NCBI RefSeq assembly: GCF_004745945.1
Contig: NZ_SRLE01000006.1
Location: 496,001-560,000 of the forward strand
Direction: 5' to 3'
Source: Mangrovimicrobium sediminis
GTDB lineage: Bacteria; Pseudomonadota; Gammaproteobacteria; Pseudomonadales; Halieaceae
Length of the DNA stretch: 64,000 nt
Shown: positions 12,653 through 20,880 of the stretch, piece after piece
Numbering within the stretch: the first letter of the stretch is position 1
Layout: every line of letters begins with the position of its first letter
Made by a program: the position numbers and the translations under genes
The notes under the pieces: model-generated
The model's database searches: none
Told to the model about the DNA's origin: nothing
What the model saw: the letters and a program-made list of their open reading frames with translations, nothing else

Positions 12653-13397
12653 GACTCGCTCGACACAATCACCAGCCGCCTGACCACGTGCCTGCCCACG
12701 AAAACAGAGACCAGCTGTCGCGAAGCGAACCCTGGACCATGTTTCAAACGGCGTGACTCGAGCGCCGGGTTGATTCGGATCAGCCCCGGGGTTTCGCTGA
12801 CGGTGAGAATTTGCATAAACGGGTCGGCTGTAACGGCAAAACAAGTGCCTCACTATACACACCTTCAACGAGCAGCCTCCAACCCGCGCCACATAGATGT
12901 CGGCTACAGTGTTGCGCAAACGCCGGGCCCGATAGACTTGTCTACGCTCGACACTGGTGAGGCATGTTCATCGCTCGCTGCGGCGCAACGGCACGCAAAC
13001 GCATCAGCGGCTTCCTGTAGCCAGGCTTCAGCGCCGTACGCACGACCGGCATCTGCGTCGACTTCCCGCCCCTCGCCCTGTCCTACCGCCACGTGGCAGC
13101 CACGGAACTGGGAACAAATCTGCGCGTTGCCGCCGGCGCCCTGTGCCCGCAAATATTGTCGGACCTCGCCTTGCTACTCGCCGGTCCAGCGACTAAAACT
13201 TCTAATGCGTTCATGCAGAAAAGCCTCGACGCTCTCGGGCGTTTTCACACAGTCTCAGAGCGGCACATTGCATCCGGGGAAGCAGACATATCGACAAAAC
13301 CGCCATGGCTACCGCATGAACTCCAGGCTCCGTGAGCGCCAGGCACCGATAAAACGGCACCAATAGAAAATACACGAGCAGCATGGACTCCTTGCTG
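12653..13397. other. Gene-poor stretch, possibly decayed sequence
   Basis: About 745 bases with no reading frame that looks like a protein. Frames open here have odd composition and no ribosome sites. A plus-strand frame from about 13018 to 13335 (containing RVAAGALCPQILSDLALLLA) reads somewhat protein-like, but it is preceded by an in-frame stop and no family is recognised, so a gene remnant is possible. Composition is less G+C-rich than in neighbours. The last part should carry the promoter for the short gene at 13511. Confidence 0.4.
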
Positions 13398-13416
13398 TTT
13401 ACCGACTATCGGTAAA
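13398..13416. promoter_or_regulatory. Perfect palindrome, candidate operator
   Basis: TTTACCGACTATCGGTAAA: two perfect 8-base arms around a 3-base centre, about 95 bases before the short reading frame at 13511. Size and symmetry suit a dimeric repressor (TetR- or MarR-like operators have this form). No regulator gene lies next to it. The function is inferred from symmetry alone. Confidence 0.45.
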
Positions 13417-13510
13417 AATGCAAAGCCGAGTGGACGCCAAAGCGTCCAGACCAGTGATTACCCGCGCGAGTTTGTCCCGATCGCCTCAGTGTCAAGGAGA
13501 AAAGCAACAG

Positions 13511-13606
13511 ATGGCCAAGCTCGATGAAATTCGCAACCCCTGCAGGACCGTCAAGACCGGCGCCAGGCAGCACGCGCTGACCAACGCCCTCACCATCGCC
13601 GCCTGA
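13511..13606 (+). CDS. Putative 31-residue peptide, coupled to the toroid protein
   Basis: Short frame starting MAKLDEIRNPCRTVK and ending TNALTIAA. An AAGGAGA ribosome site lies at 13494-13500, about ten bases before the ATG, and the stop is seven bases before the start of the next gene. It has one Cys (residue 11), a basic middle and a hydrophobic tail. The frame is open upstream to 13418, but only the internal ATG has a ribosome site. It could be a leader peptide that couples translation, a small partner, or a substrate peptide of the downstream enzyme. No family is recognised. Expression is not shown by the sequence. Confidence 0.45.
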   Translation: MAKLDEIRNPCRTVKTGARQHALTNALTIAA

Positions 13607-13613
13607 ACCGGGA

Positions 13614-14744
13614 ATGCCCGACACCCCGCCTCCACCAGCGGTTCCAGTGAGCGCGGGGGAACTGCGGCAGGCGGCACAGGACGCCGCCAACTGGCTGCTG
13701 GTCGAAGCCGGCAGGGGTTGGCCCACCACTGAACACCGCATGCGCTTCCCGCGCCGCTTCGGTTTCGGCGGCGACGGCGAGGAACACGCCAGCGATGTCT
13801 TAGCCCGCGCAGTCATTGCACTGGAAATCCTGCACGCGGCGGATGCCCCGGCGGGTAGGAACATCCCGGCGCTACAGCGCCTGCGCAGCAACGTGGTGCC
13901 GGCCGAGGCAAAGCATGTGGCCAGGGCCCGCCTCGCTGATCGCGGCGGCGGCTGGAGCTACTTCCCGACCCTGCCGGAACTGCCGCCCGACCTGGACAGC
14001 CTGGCCGCCGCCCTGTGCCTGTTCTCGCTGGCGGCGCCGAACTACCTGCCACTCACCTACGCACCGGCCAGGCTGGCGCTGGACAGCGCCAGCGCGGAGG
14101 GCGCGATCGGCACCTGGCTGCTGGCCCCCGACGACGCGCGCTCCGCGCTCAAGCGCATGCGCTATGGCATCAGCAAGCACTTCGGCCGCGGTGTCGATGT
14201 CGAGGTGGTGGCGCGCTTCTACCTCGGACTGCAACTGGCCGACCCCGGCCACTACGCGGACGCCATCACCCGCGGCGCGGACTTCGTCGCGCGACAGCAA
14301 CGGCCGGATGGCGCCTTCACCGCGACCTGGTACTTCGGCGACATCTGCGGCACCCTGCTCTGCCTACAGCTGCTGTGCACACTGGACGCCCACCGGCAGC
14401 CGCGTTCGCGCGCACTGGCCTTTCTCACTGCGGCAGTACGCGAGGACGGCGGCTTCGGCCTGTGGCAGAGCACCCCGCTGGAAACCGCCGCGGCTATCCA
14501 GGCCCTGGTCCTGTTGCAGCTTGCGGACAAGTCCATCGTCGAGCGCGCCGTGCGTCGCCTGCTGGATTTCCAGGCCCAGCACGGCGGCTTCAATCCCTCG
14601 CCCTGGATTCGCATGGATATCGGCCGCCCCGCACGCCGCGTGGAAAAGTCGCTGATTCACCAGAGCGCGGCGGTGAGCACCGCCTTCTGCCTGCGCGCGC
14701 TGGTGGAGGCGCAGCACTTCCTCGAACCAGCCAGCCGTCCCTAA
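13614..14744 (+). CDS. Alpha/alpha-toroid protein (prenyltransferase / squalene-cyclase repeat type)
   Basis: 376 residues built from repeated helix pairs with QW-like turns: GGGWSYFP (~111), RPDGAFTATWYFGD (~230), EDGGFGLWQS (~278) and QHGGFNPSPW (~322). This is the fold of squalene-hopene cyclases and of protein prenyltransferase beta subunits, but with only one barrel. A DLDSLA at ~126 resembles the class II cyclase DxDD acid motif with the last Asp lost. GDIC (Asp243, Cys245) and His349 recall the DxC...H zinc site of protein prenyltransferases, although the spacing to the His is longer. Which chemistry applies, if any, is open. It follows the 31-codon frame by seven bases, and its 3' end overlaps the convergent YoaK gene by four bases. 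Confidence 0.75.
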   Translation: MPDTPPPPAVPVSAGELRQAAQDAANWLLVEAGRGWPTTEHRMRFPRRFGFGGDGEEHASDVLARAVIALEILHAADAPAGRNIPALQRLRSNVVPAEAKHVARARLADRGGGWSYFPTLPELPPDLDSLAAALCLFSLAAPNYLPLTYAPARLALDSASAEGAIGTWLLAPDDARSALKRMRYGISKHFGRGVDVEVVARFYLGLQLADPGHYADAITRGADFVARQQRPDGAFTATWYFGDICGTLLCLQLLCTLDAHRQPRSRALAFLTAAVREDGGFGLWQSTPLETAAAIQALVLLQLADKSIVERAVRRLLDFQAQHGGFNPSPWIRMDIGRPARRVEKSLIHQSAAVSTAFCLRALVEAQHFLEPASRP

Positions 14745-15400
14745 CCCGCTCGGCGGCGGTAGATGCGGTAGCCGCCGGCCAGCAACAGGCAAACCGTACC
14801 GGGAAACAGCAGCGCCTCGAAGCGCAGTTCGCTGAACAGCCAGGCACCGAGGGCACCGCCGCCGATAAACCCGGAGATGATGAGGAGGTAGAGGACGGCC
14901 TTGCGCCGGTCGAACGCGTCGCGGCGCAGCACCGCGCCGAGCATGATGCCGAGGTCAGTAAAGATTCCGGTGAGGTGGGTGGTACGGATGATCGCCCCGC
15001 TGTAGGTAGTAGCCAGCGCGTTCTGGATACCGCAGGCCGCCGAGGCGGCGTAGTGCCCGACGTAGTCGCCCCGCGACAGCGTGGTGTAGGCGACAAAAAT
15101 CAGCACGGCCTCCGCGAGCAGCGCGGTATCGTAGTGCCGGCCAAGCTTCAGGGTACTGCCGTGGAGCAGGTAACCGGAGAGCGCCGCGCCGAGGAAAAAG
15201 GCGAAGAGGATACCCGCCAGGTGCCAGCTACTGCCCAGGGACTGGCCCACCAGGTGCGCACCCAGCAGGGTCGCCGTGCCGGAGAGGTGTGAGACAGACT
15301 GATGCTCGAAGCCGAGCAGGCCGATCGCATTGATGCAGCCGGCCACCAGCGCGAGTATCGATGCGCCGTATTCGATCCACCGGGGCAAGCGTGAAATCAA
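14741..15400 (-). CDS. YoaK family (DUF1275) membrane protein
   Basis: 219-residue integral membrane protein with about six hydrophobic segments, of the YoaK/DUF1275 family. The start is taken as TTG at 15400, because an AGGGAG site lies about six bases upstream and the protein then begins ISRLPRWIEYGASILALVAG, matching the family start. The frame is open further up to 15523, but the added part does not fit. The conserved first segment continues CINAIGLLGFEHQSVSHLSG. Function is not established; a transporter-like role is often assumed. It is divergent from the CDF exporter, so the two share a regulatory region of about 150 bases. Confidence 0.85.
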   Translation of the reverse strand: MISRLPRWIEYGASILALVAGCINAIGLLGFEHQSVSHLSGTATLLGAHLVGQSLGSSWHLAGILFAFFLGAALSGYLLHGSTLKLGRHYDTALLAEAVLIFVAYTTLSRGDYVGHYAASAACGIQNALATTYSGAIIRTTHLTGIFTDLGIMLGAVLRRDAFDRRKAVLYLLIISGFIGGGALGAWLFSELRFEALLFPGTVCLLLAGGYRIYRRRAG

Positions 15401-15554
15401 ACGTATCTCCCTCACGGAACTTGCCGGCACCCAGTGTCCGGCGCGGTACAGCATACACAGGTTTGCGGCGCACGTGGGTATAGCGACGTCGCGCTGTAAC
15501 TCGGGCGCGACTTGCCGCATCATTTATCCTTTTCAATCCAGGCAGGAACCACAC

Positions 15555-16631
15555 ATGCACGACGCCGGTGTCGAACAATGGCAGCACAGCCATATTTTCG
15601 AGCAGGACCAGAAACGCGAGGGCGAGCAGCGCACGCTGATCGTGGTCGTGATCACCGCCGCCATGATGGTGGTGGAGATCGTCACTGGTATCGCCTACGG
15701 TTCCATGGCCCTGCTCGCCGACGGCCTGCACATGGCCTCGCACACCGCCGCCCTCGGCATCGCCGTGCTGGCTTACTACTTTTCCCGGCGCCTGGCCGGC
15801 GACCGGCGCTTCAGCTTCGGCGTGGGCAAGATCAACTCCCTGGCGGGCTATACCAGTGCGGTGCTGTTGATGGGGTTCTCCCTGTTGATGCTGAGCGAAA
15901 GCATCGAGCGCCTGCTCCACCCGCGGCAGATCGCCTTCGACCATGCCCTGGTGGTGGCGGCGCTGGGACTGGTGGTCAACGCGGCCTGTGCCTGGATCCT
16001 GGTCGGCTCGCCGCACGGGCACGACCACCACGGTCACGGTCACGGTCACGGTCACGGTCACGGTCACGGTCACGGTCACCACGGACATGGCCACGACCTT
16101 CACCACGAGCAAGACCACGATCACGAGCACGAGCACGAGCACGAGGAGCTTCACGAACACCACGACCACACTCACGGTGAGCACCACCATCACGACCACA
16201 ACCTACGCGCCGCCTACCTGCACGTCCTCGCCGACGCACTGACCTCGGCGCTGGCCATCGCCGCCCTGCTGGCGGGCAAGTACCTGGGTGCCAACTGGCT
16301 GGACCCGGTGATGGGGATTGTCGGCGCTGTCCTGGTCGCGCGCTGGTCCTACGCGCTGATCCGCGACTGCTCCGCGGTGCTGCTGGATCGCCAGCGCGGC
16401 CCGGAGATCGAGGAGCGACTGCGCGCAGCTATCGAGAAGGACTCGGAAGATCGGGTCGCCGACCTGCACTGCTGGAGCATCGGCCACGGCATCCACGCGG
16501 CGGAACTCAGCATCGTCAGCCGCGATCCCGCCTCACCGGCGGACTACAAGGCGAGGATTCCCCAGGGCCTGAACATCGTGCACGCCACGGTGGAAGTTCA
16601 TCACGAGGCGTCCGGGACACCGAAACGCTAA
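15555..16631 (+). CDS. dmeF: CDF-family divalent metal cation exporter with His-rich loop (DmeF-like)
   Basis: 358-residue proton-coupled metal exporter of the inner membrane. Six transmembrane helices carry the metal-site motifs ADGLHMASHTAAL and HVLADALTSALAI, with a C-terminal cytosolic domain (DLHCWSIGHGIHAAEL). Between helices 4 and 5 lies an extreme His-rich loop of about 60 residues, starting GSPHGHDHHGHGHGHG and continuing as H/D/E runs. The LHM...H pattern and the long His loop fit the Co/Ni exporter DmeF rather than the zinc exporter CzcD, but this is inference. The ATG at 15555 has AGGA seven bases upstream. No rcnR/dmeR regulator gene is next to it. Confidence 0.85.
   Translation: MHDAGVEQWQHSHIFEQDQKREGEQRTLIVVVITAAMMVVEIVTGIAYGSMALLADGLHMASHTAALGIAVLAYYFSRRLAGDRRFSFGVGKINSLAGYTSAVLLMGFSLLMLSESIERLLHPRQIAFDHALVVAALGLVVNAACAWILVGSPHGHDHHGHGHGHGHGHGHGHGHHGHGHDLHHEQDHDHEHEHEHEELHEHHDHTHGEHHHHDHNLRAAYLHVLADALTSALAIAALLAGKYLGANWLDPVMGIVGAVLVARWSYALIRDCSAVLLDRQRGPEIEERLRAAIEKDSEDRVADLHCWSIGHGIHAAELSIVSRDPASPADYKARIPQGLNIVHATVEVHHEASGTPKR
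16029..16076 (+). repeat. In-frame hexanucleotide tandem repeat (CACGGT)8
   Basis: Eight uninterrupted copies of CACGGT, encoding eight His-Gly pairs in the metal-binding loop of the CDF exporter. A repeat this pure is prone to slippage; gain or loss of a unit changes loop length but not frame. Confidence 0.95.
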
Positions 16632-16702
16632 TCACCACCGCAGGTCCGGAGCGGGATGAGGCCAAACGCCGTTCCCGCACAATGCAAGGGTAGCGCTGCC
16701 CC

Positions 16703-18832
16703 TCAGCCCAGTTCGCGGCGGAACGGCGGCAGGGAATCGAGAATGGCGCGGCCGTAGCGCCGCGTGAGGATGCGCCGGTCCAGCAAGGTCACGCGGCCGG
16801 TATCGCCCTCGCTGCGCAACAGGCGGCCGGCCGCCTGCACCAGGCGCAGCGCCGCGTCGGGCACGCTGATCTCCATGAACGGGTTGCGCCCGCTGGCCTC
16901 CACCCACTCGCTGAGCGCGGCTTCCAGCGGGCTATCCGGCACGGCGAAAGGAATCTTGGCGATGACCACGTGGCGGCAGTAGTCGCCGGGCAGGTCCACG
17001 CCCTCGGCAAAACTCGCCAGGCCGAAGATCACGCTGCCCTCGCCGGCGTCGATGCGCTCGCGGTGGCGACGCAGGATCTCCTGCTTGCTGTAGTCGCCCT
17101 GCATGAGCACTCCGCCAGCGAAAGCGTCGCCGACGCCGTCGAACACCTCAAGCATCTGCCGCCGCGAGGAGAACAACACCAGGCTGCCCTCGGCCGGGTC
17201 CAGCAGCCCCGGCAGCAGGTCGACGATGGCCTGGGTGTGGGCGCGGGCATCGCCCGGGTCGCAGTCCATCTTCGGCACCGCGAACACCGCGTTGGCGTAA
17301 TCGAAGGGGCTGGCCACCTGCTTGTAGTTGCCGCCCTCCGGGGAGCCGGCGTGCAGCTTGAAGCGCTCGAAGGAGTTGAGCGCAGTGAGCGTCGCGGAGG
17401 TGACCACCACGCCGGCGGCCCGCGACCAGAGGTTTTCCTGCAGGATGTCGCGGGCCAGGATCGGGCTGCTGCGCAGGTCGAAGCCGAACTGGCCGCCGGC
17501 GGTGAGCATGGTGATCCAGCGCGCCATCGGGATGTTGTCCGGGGTGCGCTCCTCGCCCGCTGCGGCATAGCTTTCCCACAGGGCGAGGGCGGATTCCGCC
17601 CGCGCCAGCATGCCGCCGAGGTTGATGTGCCAGGTCTCCACCGCCTCCTTGTCGCTGCCGCTGAAATCGTCCTCGAGCATGTCTTCCAGCCGCGCCTCCA
17701 TGCGCGCCAGCGAACCGCCCAGGCGCGAGAAGCGCGCCGCCAGGCCGGCGGCGACGGTCACCAGTTCCGGCGGCACCACGCCGTGGGCAAAGCGCAGCTG
17801 CGGGTCGTCGCCCTCGATATCCACCCCCTCGAACAGGCGGCCGACCACCTGCTCGGCCTGCCCCAGTTCAGCGGCAGTGGCCTCCATCTCGTCCGGCAGG
17901 CCGGTGAGCAGGCTGGCGGGCAGGTCCAGGGTGCCGAGGAAGGCGCCGGCGGCGCCGATCGCCTTGCGCGCATCCTCCAGCCAGGCCACGGTGGAGTGCA
18001 GGCGGCAGAAACTGGAGAAGTGCGACAAAGCCTTGTCCGGCAGGTGGTGGCCCTCGTCGAAGATATAGATGCTGTCTTCCGGCGGCGGCAGGATGGCGCC
18101 GCCGCCGAGGGCGAGGTCGGACAGCACCAGGTCGTGGTTGGTGACCACGATATCCGCACCCTGCAGGGTTTCCCGGGCGCGGAAGAAACTGCACTGGCCG
18201 ATGTTCGGGCAGCGCCGCCCGGAGCACTGGGCGTGGTCGGTGGTCAGCGGGAACCACACCGCCTCGACCAGGCTGTCCGGCCAGTTGTCGCGGTCGCCGT
18301 CCCACTGGCCGCGGCCGAGCGCCTCGAGCATGGCGTTGTACACCGGTGCGGCATCCTCCGGCGTCGCCGCGTTCACCTCGTCCGGGTACAGCGGCAGGAT
18401 GCCATTCTCGCCGGATTCGGGCATCACCAAGCGGTCCAGCTTCGACAGGCACACATAGCGGCGCCGGCCCTTGGCCAGGGCGAAGTCGAAGTCGAGTCCG
18501 GTGTGCTTACGGATGTCCGGCAGGTCGCGGCCGACGAACTGCTCCTGCAGGGCCACGGTGGCGGTGGCCACCACCAGGCGCTTGCCCAGGGCCTGGGCCA
18601 TGGGGATGGCGGCCACGGCGTAGGCGATGGTCTTGCCGGTGCCGGTGCCCGCCTCGATCACGCACACCGCCGGCTCGGTCCCGCCTACCTGGCCGGGGCC
18701 GGGAATGCGTGCCAGGGTGTTGGCGATCTCGGCGATCATCTGCCGCTGGCCCCAGCGCGGGGTCAGCTGCTTGCTCTCCATCAGCGCGCTGTAGGCGCCG
18801 CGAATCCCGTCCTTGAGGGCGTCGGTCAGCAA
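16703..18832 (-). CDS. dinG: ATP-dependent DNA helicase DinG
   Basis: 709-residue XPD-like superfamily 2 helicase that unwinds DNA 5'-3' and resolves R-loops. Walker A is EAGTGTGKT at residues ~60-68; the DEAH-like box reads FDEGHHL. The four iron-sulfur-cluster cysteines are present in RYVCLSKL and CSGRRCPNIGQC. The C-terminal helicase part includes LASFAEGVDLPG and VQAAGRLLRS. The start overlaps the end of the upstream acyltransferase gene by seven bases, so it is translationally coupled to it and not behind its own promoter. No LexA-type box was seen in front of this operon, unlike E. coli dinG. Confidence 0.95.
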   Translation of the reverse strand: MLTDALKDGIRGAYSALMESKQLTPRWGQRQMIAEIANTLARIPGPGQVGGTEPAVCVIEAGTGTGKTIAYAVAAIPMAQALGKRLVVATATVALQEQFVGRDLPDIRKHTGLDFDFALAKGRRRYVCLSKLDRLVMPESGENGILPLYPDEVNAATPEDAAPVYNAMLEALGRGQWDGDRDNWPDSLVEAVWFPLTTDHAQCSGRRCPNIGQCSFFRARETLQGADIVVTNHDLVLSDLALGGGAILPPPEDSIYIFDEGHHLPDKALSHFSSFCRLHSTVAWLEDARKAIGAAGAFLGTLDLPASLLTGLPDEMEATAAELGQAEQVVGRLFEGVDIEGDDPQLRFAHGVVPPELVTVAAGLAARFSRLGGSLARMEARLEDMLEDDFSGSDKEAVETWHINLGGMLARAESALALWESYAAAGEERTPDNIPMARWITMLTAGGQFGFDLRSSPILARDILQENLWSRAAGVVVTSATLTALNSFERFKLHAGSPEGGNYKQVASPFDYANAVFAVPKMDCDPGDARAHTQAIVDLLPGLLDPAEGSLVLFSSRRQMLEVFDGVGDAFAGGVLMQGDYSKQEILRRHRERIDAGEGSVIFGLASFAEGVDLPGDYCRHVVIAKIPFAVPDSPLEAALSEWVEASGRNPFMEISVPDAALRLVQAAGRLLRSEGDTGRVTLLDRRILTRRYGRAILDSLPPFRRELG

Positions 18833-20013
18833 GGTCGGTCGGAGAGCAGGTCCATCTTGCTCAGCACCGCGTTGGCGTAGATCGCCAGGGCGTGGGGGCG
18901 GTGCGCCTGGGGCATGGCGTCGATGCGTGCGTCAAACTGGTTGCGGGAGATCTCGCCGTCCTCCATATACAGCTGGCGGGGGCGCGGCGCGTGCTCGCCG
19001 TAGAGGCGGTCGTAGGCGTAGAGATTGGTGGGGTGCAGGCAGTAGTCGCGGATCACCTGGCGGTCTATCGCCTCGGCGACCTGGTCGGCGTTCTCGAACT
19101 CGTCGCCCAGCGGCGTGCCGAAGGAGATGTGTACGCGGCCCTTCTCGCCGGAGATGCCCAGGCCGATCGAGGCGACGTCTTCCTGCTCGCCTTTCTCGTA
19201 GCGCCCGGTGCTGGAGCGGGCGTGTAACTCGTTGGCCTTGAGCCCATCGCAGGGGTCGAGCTCGTAGGAGATGGACACCGGCACGATGCCGAGGCTGGCA
19301 ATGTGCTCGCCGAAGCTCTGGGTTTCCTTGTCGCGACTCATGGCCAGCATCTTGACCACCGCCGGTTCGGTGCGATCCACCCCGCTCTTGGCGCGCCCCT
19401 CGCGCTGGGCGATCCACACCGGGGCGTTCTCCTCCAGCAGTGAGTGACGGATATAGGCGGAGAGGTGGCGCGAGGCGGCCAGCAGCTCGCGCCCGCTGGT
19501 CACCGAGCGGCGCACGATAAAGCTCTTGTTCAGGCGCATCAGGTCCGACACCCAGGGCTTGGTCAGCAGGTTGTCGCCGATGGCGATACGCACGGTCTGG
19601 TGGCCGGCGGCGTGCAGGGCGTAATTGGTGAACGCCGGGTCCATCGCGATGTCGCGGTGGTTGCTGATAAACAGGTAGGCACGGCCCTTGTCGAGCTGGT
19701 CCAGGCCGGAGACGCTGAGGCCGGCACAGCTGCGCTCGATCATGCCATCCATATAGGTCTTGATCACCATCTGCAGGGCGTGCACATCGTGCACGCCGCG
19801 CAACTCCCGGCGCAGCACCGCACGCACCAGCGATCGCGCCAGGGGGGCGGACAGGCGCATCAACCAGCCCAGGCGCAGCTTCGCCAGCGCGTCGAGCAGC
19901 TCCCTGTCCGCGACCAGGCGCGACAAAACCGCGTCCACCTCATCGTCGCGATAAGGCCGGATGTCTGCAAACGGGTCGGTCAAGCGGGCGTCCTCGGGGG
20001 TCGGGAGCGGCAA
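18826..20013 (-). CDS. 1-acyl-glycerol-3-phosphate/glycerol-3-phosphate acyltransferase-like protein
   Basis: 395-residue PlsB/PlsC-superfamily acyltransferase. The catalytic HX4D motif is in ISNHRDIAMDP (about residue 120), followed by FIVRR and the substrate motif IAQREGRAKSG. It is longer than PlsC (about 240 residues) and much shorter than PlsB (about 800), matching the uncharacterised medium-length class found in pseudomonads. The N-terminal part is predicted to be amphipathic, with no clear signal peptide. It would act at the cytosolic membrane face on lysophospholipid or glycerol phosphate. It is the first gene of a two-gene operon with dinG. The exact acceptor is unknown. Confidence 0.85.
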   Translation of the reverse strand: MPLPTPEDARLTDPFADIRPYRDDEVDAVLSRLVADRELLDALAKLRLGWLMRLSAPLARSLVRAVLRRELRGVHDVHALQMVIKTYMDGMIERSCAGLSVSGLDQLDKGRAYLFISNHRDIAMDPAFTNYALHAAGHQTVRIAIGDNLLTKPWVSDLMRLNKSFIVRRSVTSGRELLAASRHLSAYIRHSLLEENAPVWIAQREGRAKSGVDRTEPAVVKMLAMSRDKETQSFGEHIASLGIVPVSISYELDPCDGLKANELHARSSTGRYEKGEQEDVASIGLGISGEKGRVHISFGTPLGDEFENADQVAEAIDRQVIRDYCLHPTNLYAYDRLYGEHAPRPRQLYMEDGEISRNQFDARIDAMPQAHRPHALAIYANAVLSKMDLLSDRPC

Positions 20014-20137
20014 CCTTACCCAAATTCAGCTGGGGAGTCATCAGCCGGACCCGCCCGCGGTGCCGGGGGCGCTGACTTGCCCGCCGCTTTCTGCTAATCT
20101 GCCCGCGCGTTTGTACACGGTAGTCTTCGGAGGACTA

Positions 20138-20362
20138 ATGGAAGCCACTTCAGCCACCCTTCTCACCTTTGGCGTCGCCACCCTGGCGATCAGCTGGATC
20201 CTGCTCCTGATTGCCTCCTGGAAAGAGGACTACGCCTGGGGCCTGTGCTCGGTCTTCCTGCCGCCGCTGTCCTACCTGTATGGCCTGGCGCGCCTGGACA
20301 AGGCCGGCGACGCCCTGCTGGTGGCGGTTTTCGGCTGGATCCTGATCTGGCTCGCGCTCTAG
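20138..20362 (+). CDS. Small inner-membrane protein, two transmembrane segments
   Basis: 74 residues with two hydrophobic helices, the first in LLTFGVATLAISWILLLIAS and the second in ALLVAVFGWILIWLAL, joined by a loop with KEDYAWGLCSVFLPPLSYLY. The ATG at 20138 has a strong CGGAGG site five bases upstream. No family name is recognised. It starts about 125 bases from the divergent acyltransferase gene. The stop codon TAG is the first triplet of a tandem 21-bp repeat. Confidence 0.75.
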   Translation: MEATSATLLTFGVATLAISWILLLIASWKEDYAWGLCSVFLPPLSYLYGLARLDKAGDALLVAVFGWILIWLAL

Positions 20363-20422
20363 GCGCGAGCCGCATGCAAATAGGCGCGAGCCGCAAGCAA
20401 ATAGAGGCGAGCCACAAACCGG
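20360..20422 (+). repeat. Three tandem 21-bp repeats starting at a stop codon
   Basis: Units at 20360-20380, 20381-20401 and 20402-20422. Each begins TAG and contains a GCGAGCC core; units 1 and 2 differ at one base, and unit 3 is diverged mainly at its end. The first TAG is the stop of the small membrane protein, and the next two TAGs are in the same frame. GGCTCGCGC just upstream can pair with GCGCGAGCC of a unit. Confidence 0.85.
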
Positions 20423-20477
20423 CCACGCGCCGGCAGAATGGGCGCTGTTTCACACCGCGCCGGCGCATTTTGTGAAC

Positions 20478-20542
20478 CGTTACTCACATTCCCACCACGT
20501 TACAGGAAAGTAACGTTTAAGCCTGTTGACCCACCCTATACT
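20478..20542 (+). promoter_or_regulatory. Promoter of secreted protein 1, with GTAACG elements
   Basis: -10 hexamer TATACT at 20537-20542. A perfect inverted repeat ACGTTAC-AGGAAA-GTAACGT lies at 20497-20516, and a further CGTTAC at 20478-20483. The GTAACG copy at 20510-20515 ends 21 bases before the -10, exactly as in the promoter of the paralogous gene. A shared regulator binding near -35 is inferred. Confidence 0.5.
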
Positions 20543-20613
20543 GGCCTCACTCAGTCCCCGGACTGGCAACCCACAATCATCGTGAATCGCAACGTGAGCC
20601 AGAGGTGTATGTC

Positions 20614-20880
20614 ATGAAGGCAATCAAGATCGTAACTTTCGCGGCCCTGGCCGCGGTTTCCGTCAGCAGCTTCGCCGCCAAGCCGCGCAGCATCGAGTTC
20701 AGCGCCAGCCACGAGGCGGCGGATGGCTCGTCCTACGCCACCTACACGGTGAAGTGCTCAGATGGCACCGAGAACACGCTGACCAGCTACAGCCGCAGCA
20801 AGTGGTGCGTCGGCGACAACAGCGCCGAGCTGTGCGAGAAAAAGCAGATCAAGGCCGCCCAGAAAGCCTGCAAGGCCTGA
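20614..20880 (+). CDS. Small secreted four-cysteine protein, paralogue 1
   Basis: 88 residues. The signal peptide MKAIKIVTFAALAAVSVSSF runs to about AA/KPRSIEF, leaving a mature protein of about 68 residues. It has four cysteines (VKCSDG, KWCVGD, LCEKKQ, ACKA), suggesting two disulfides in the periplasm or outside, and a basic C-terminal helix EKKQIKAAQKACKA. The ATG at 20614 has AGAGG eight bases upstream; an in-frame GTG nine bases earlier lacks a ribosome site. The next gene is a clear paralogue. No family is recognised, so the function is unknown. Confidence 0.8.
   Translation: MKAIKIVTFAALAAVSVSSFAAKPRSIEFSASHEAADGSSYATYTVKCSDGTENTLTSYSRSKWCVGDNSAELCEKKQIKAAQKACKA

Noticed and set aside
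12770-13366. 198-codon plus-strand open frame as a gene
   Set aside because: No ribosome site, abnormal composition (Ser/Ala/Arg/Pro scatter) and no recognisable domain; it does not behave like a protein.
16029-16076. Short regular repeats as a CRISPR-like array
   Set aside because: The units are contiguous hexamers without spacers and lie inside a coding sequence.
15228-16199. Minus-strand frame with repeated Val-Thr and Thr-Val runs
   Set aside because: It is the antisense of the His-rich repeat of the CDF exporter; the runs come from the hexanucleotide repeat.
20471-20488. CRP-like site TGTGA...TCACA
   Set aside because: The arms are separated by eight bases instead of six, so the half-sites are out of register for CRP.
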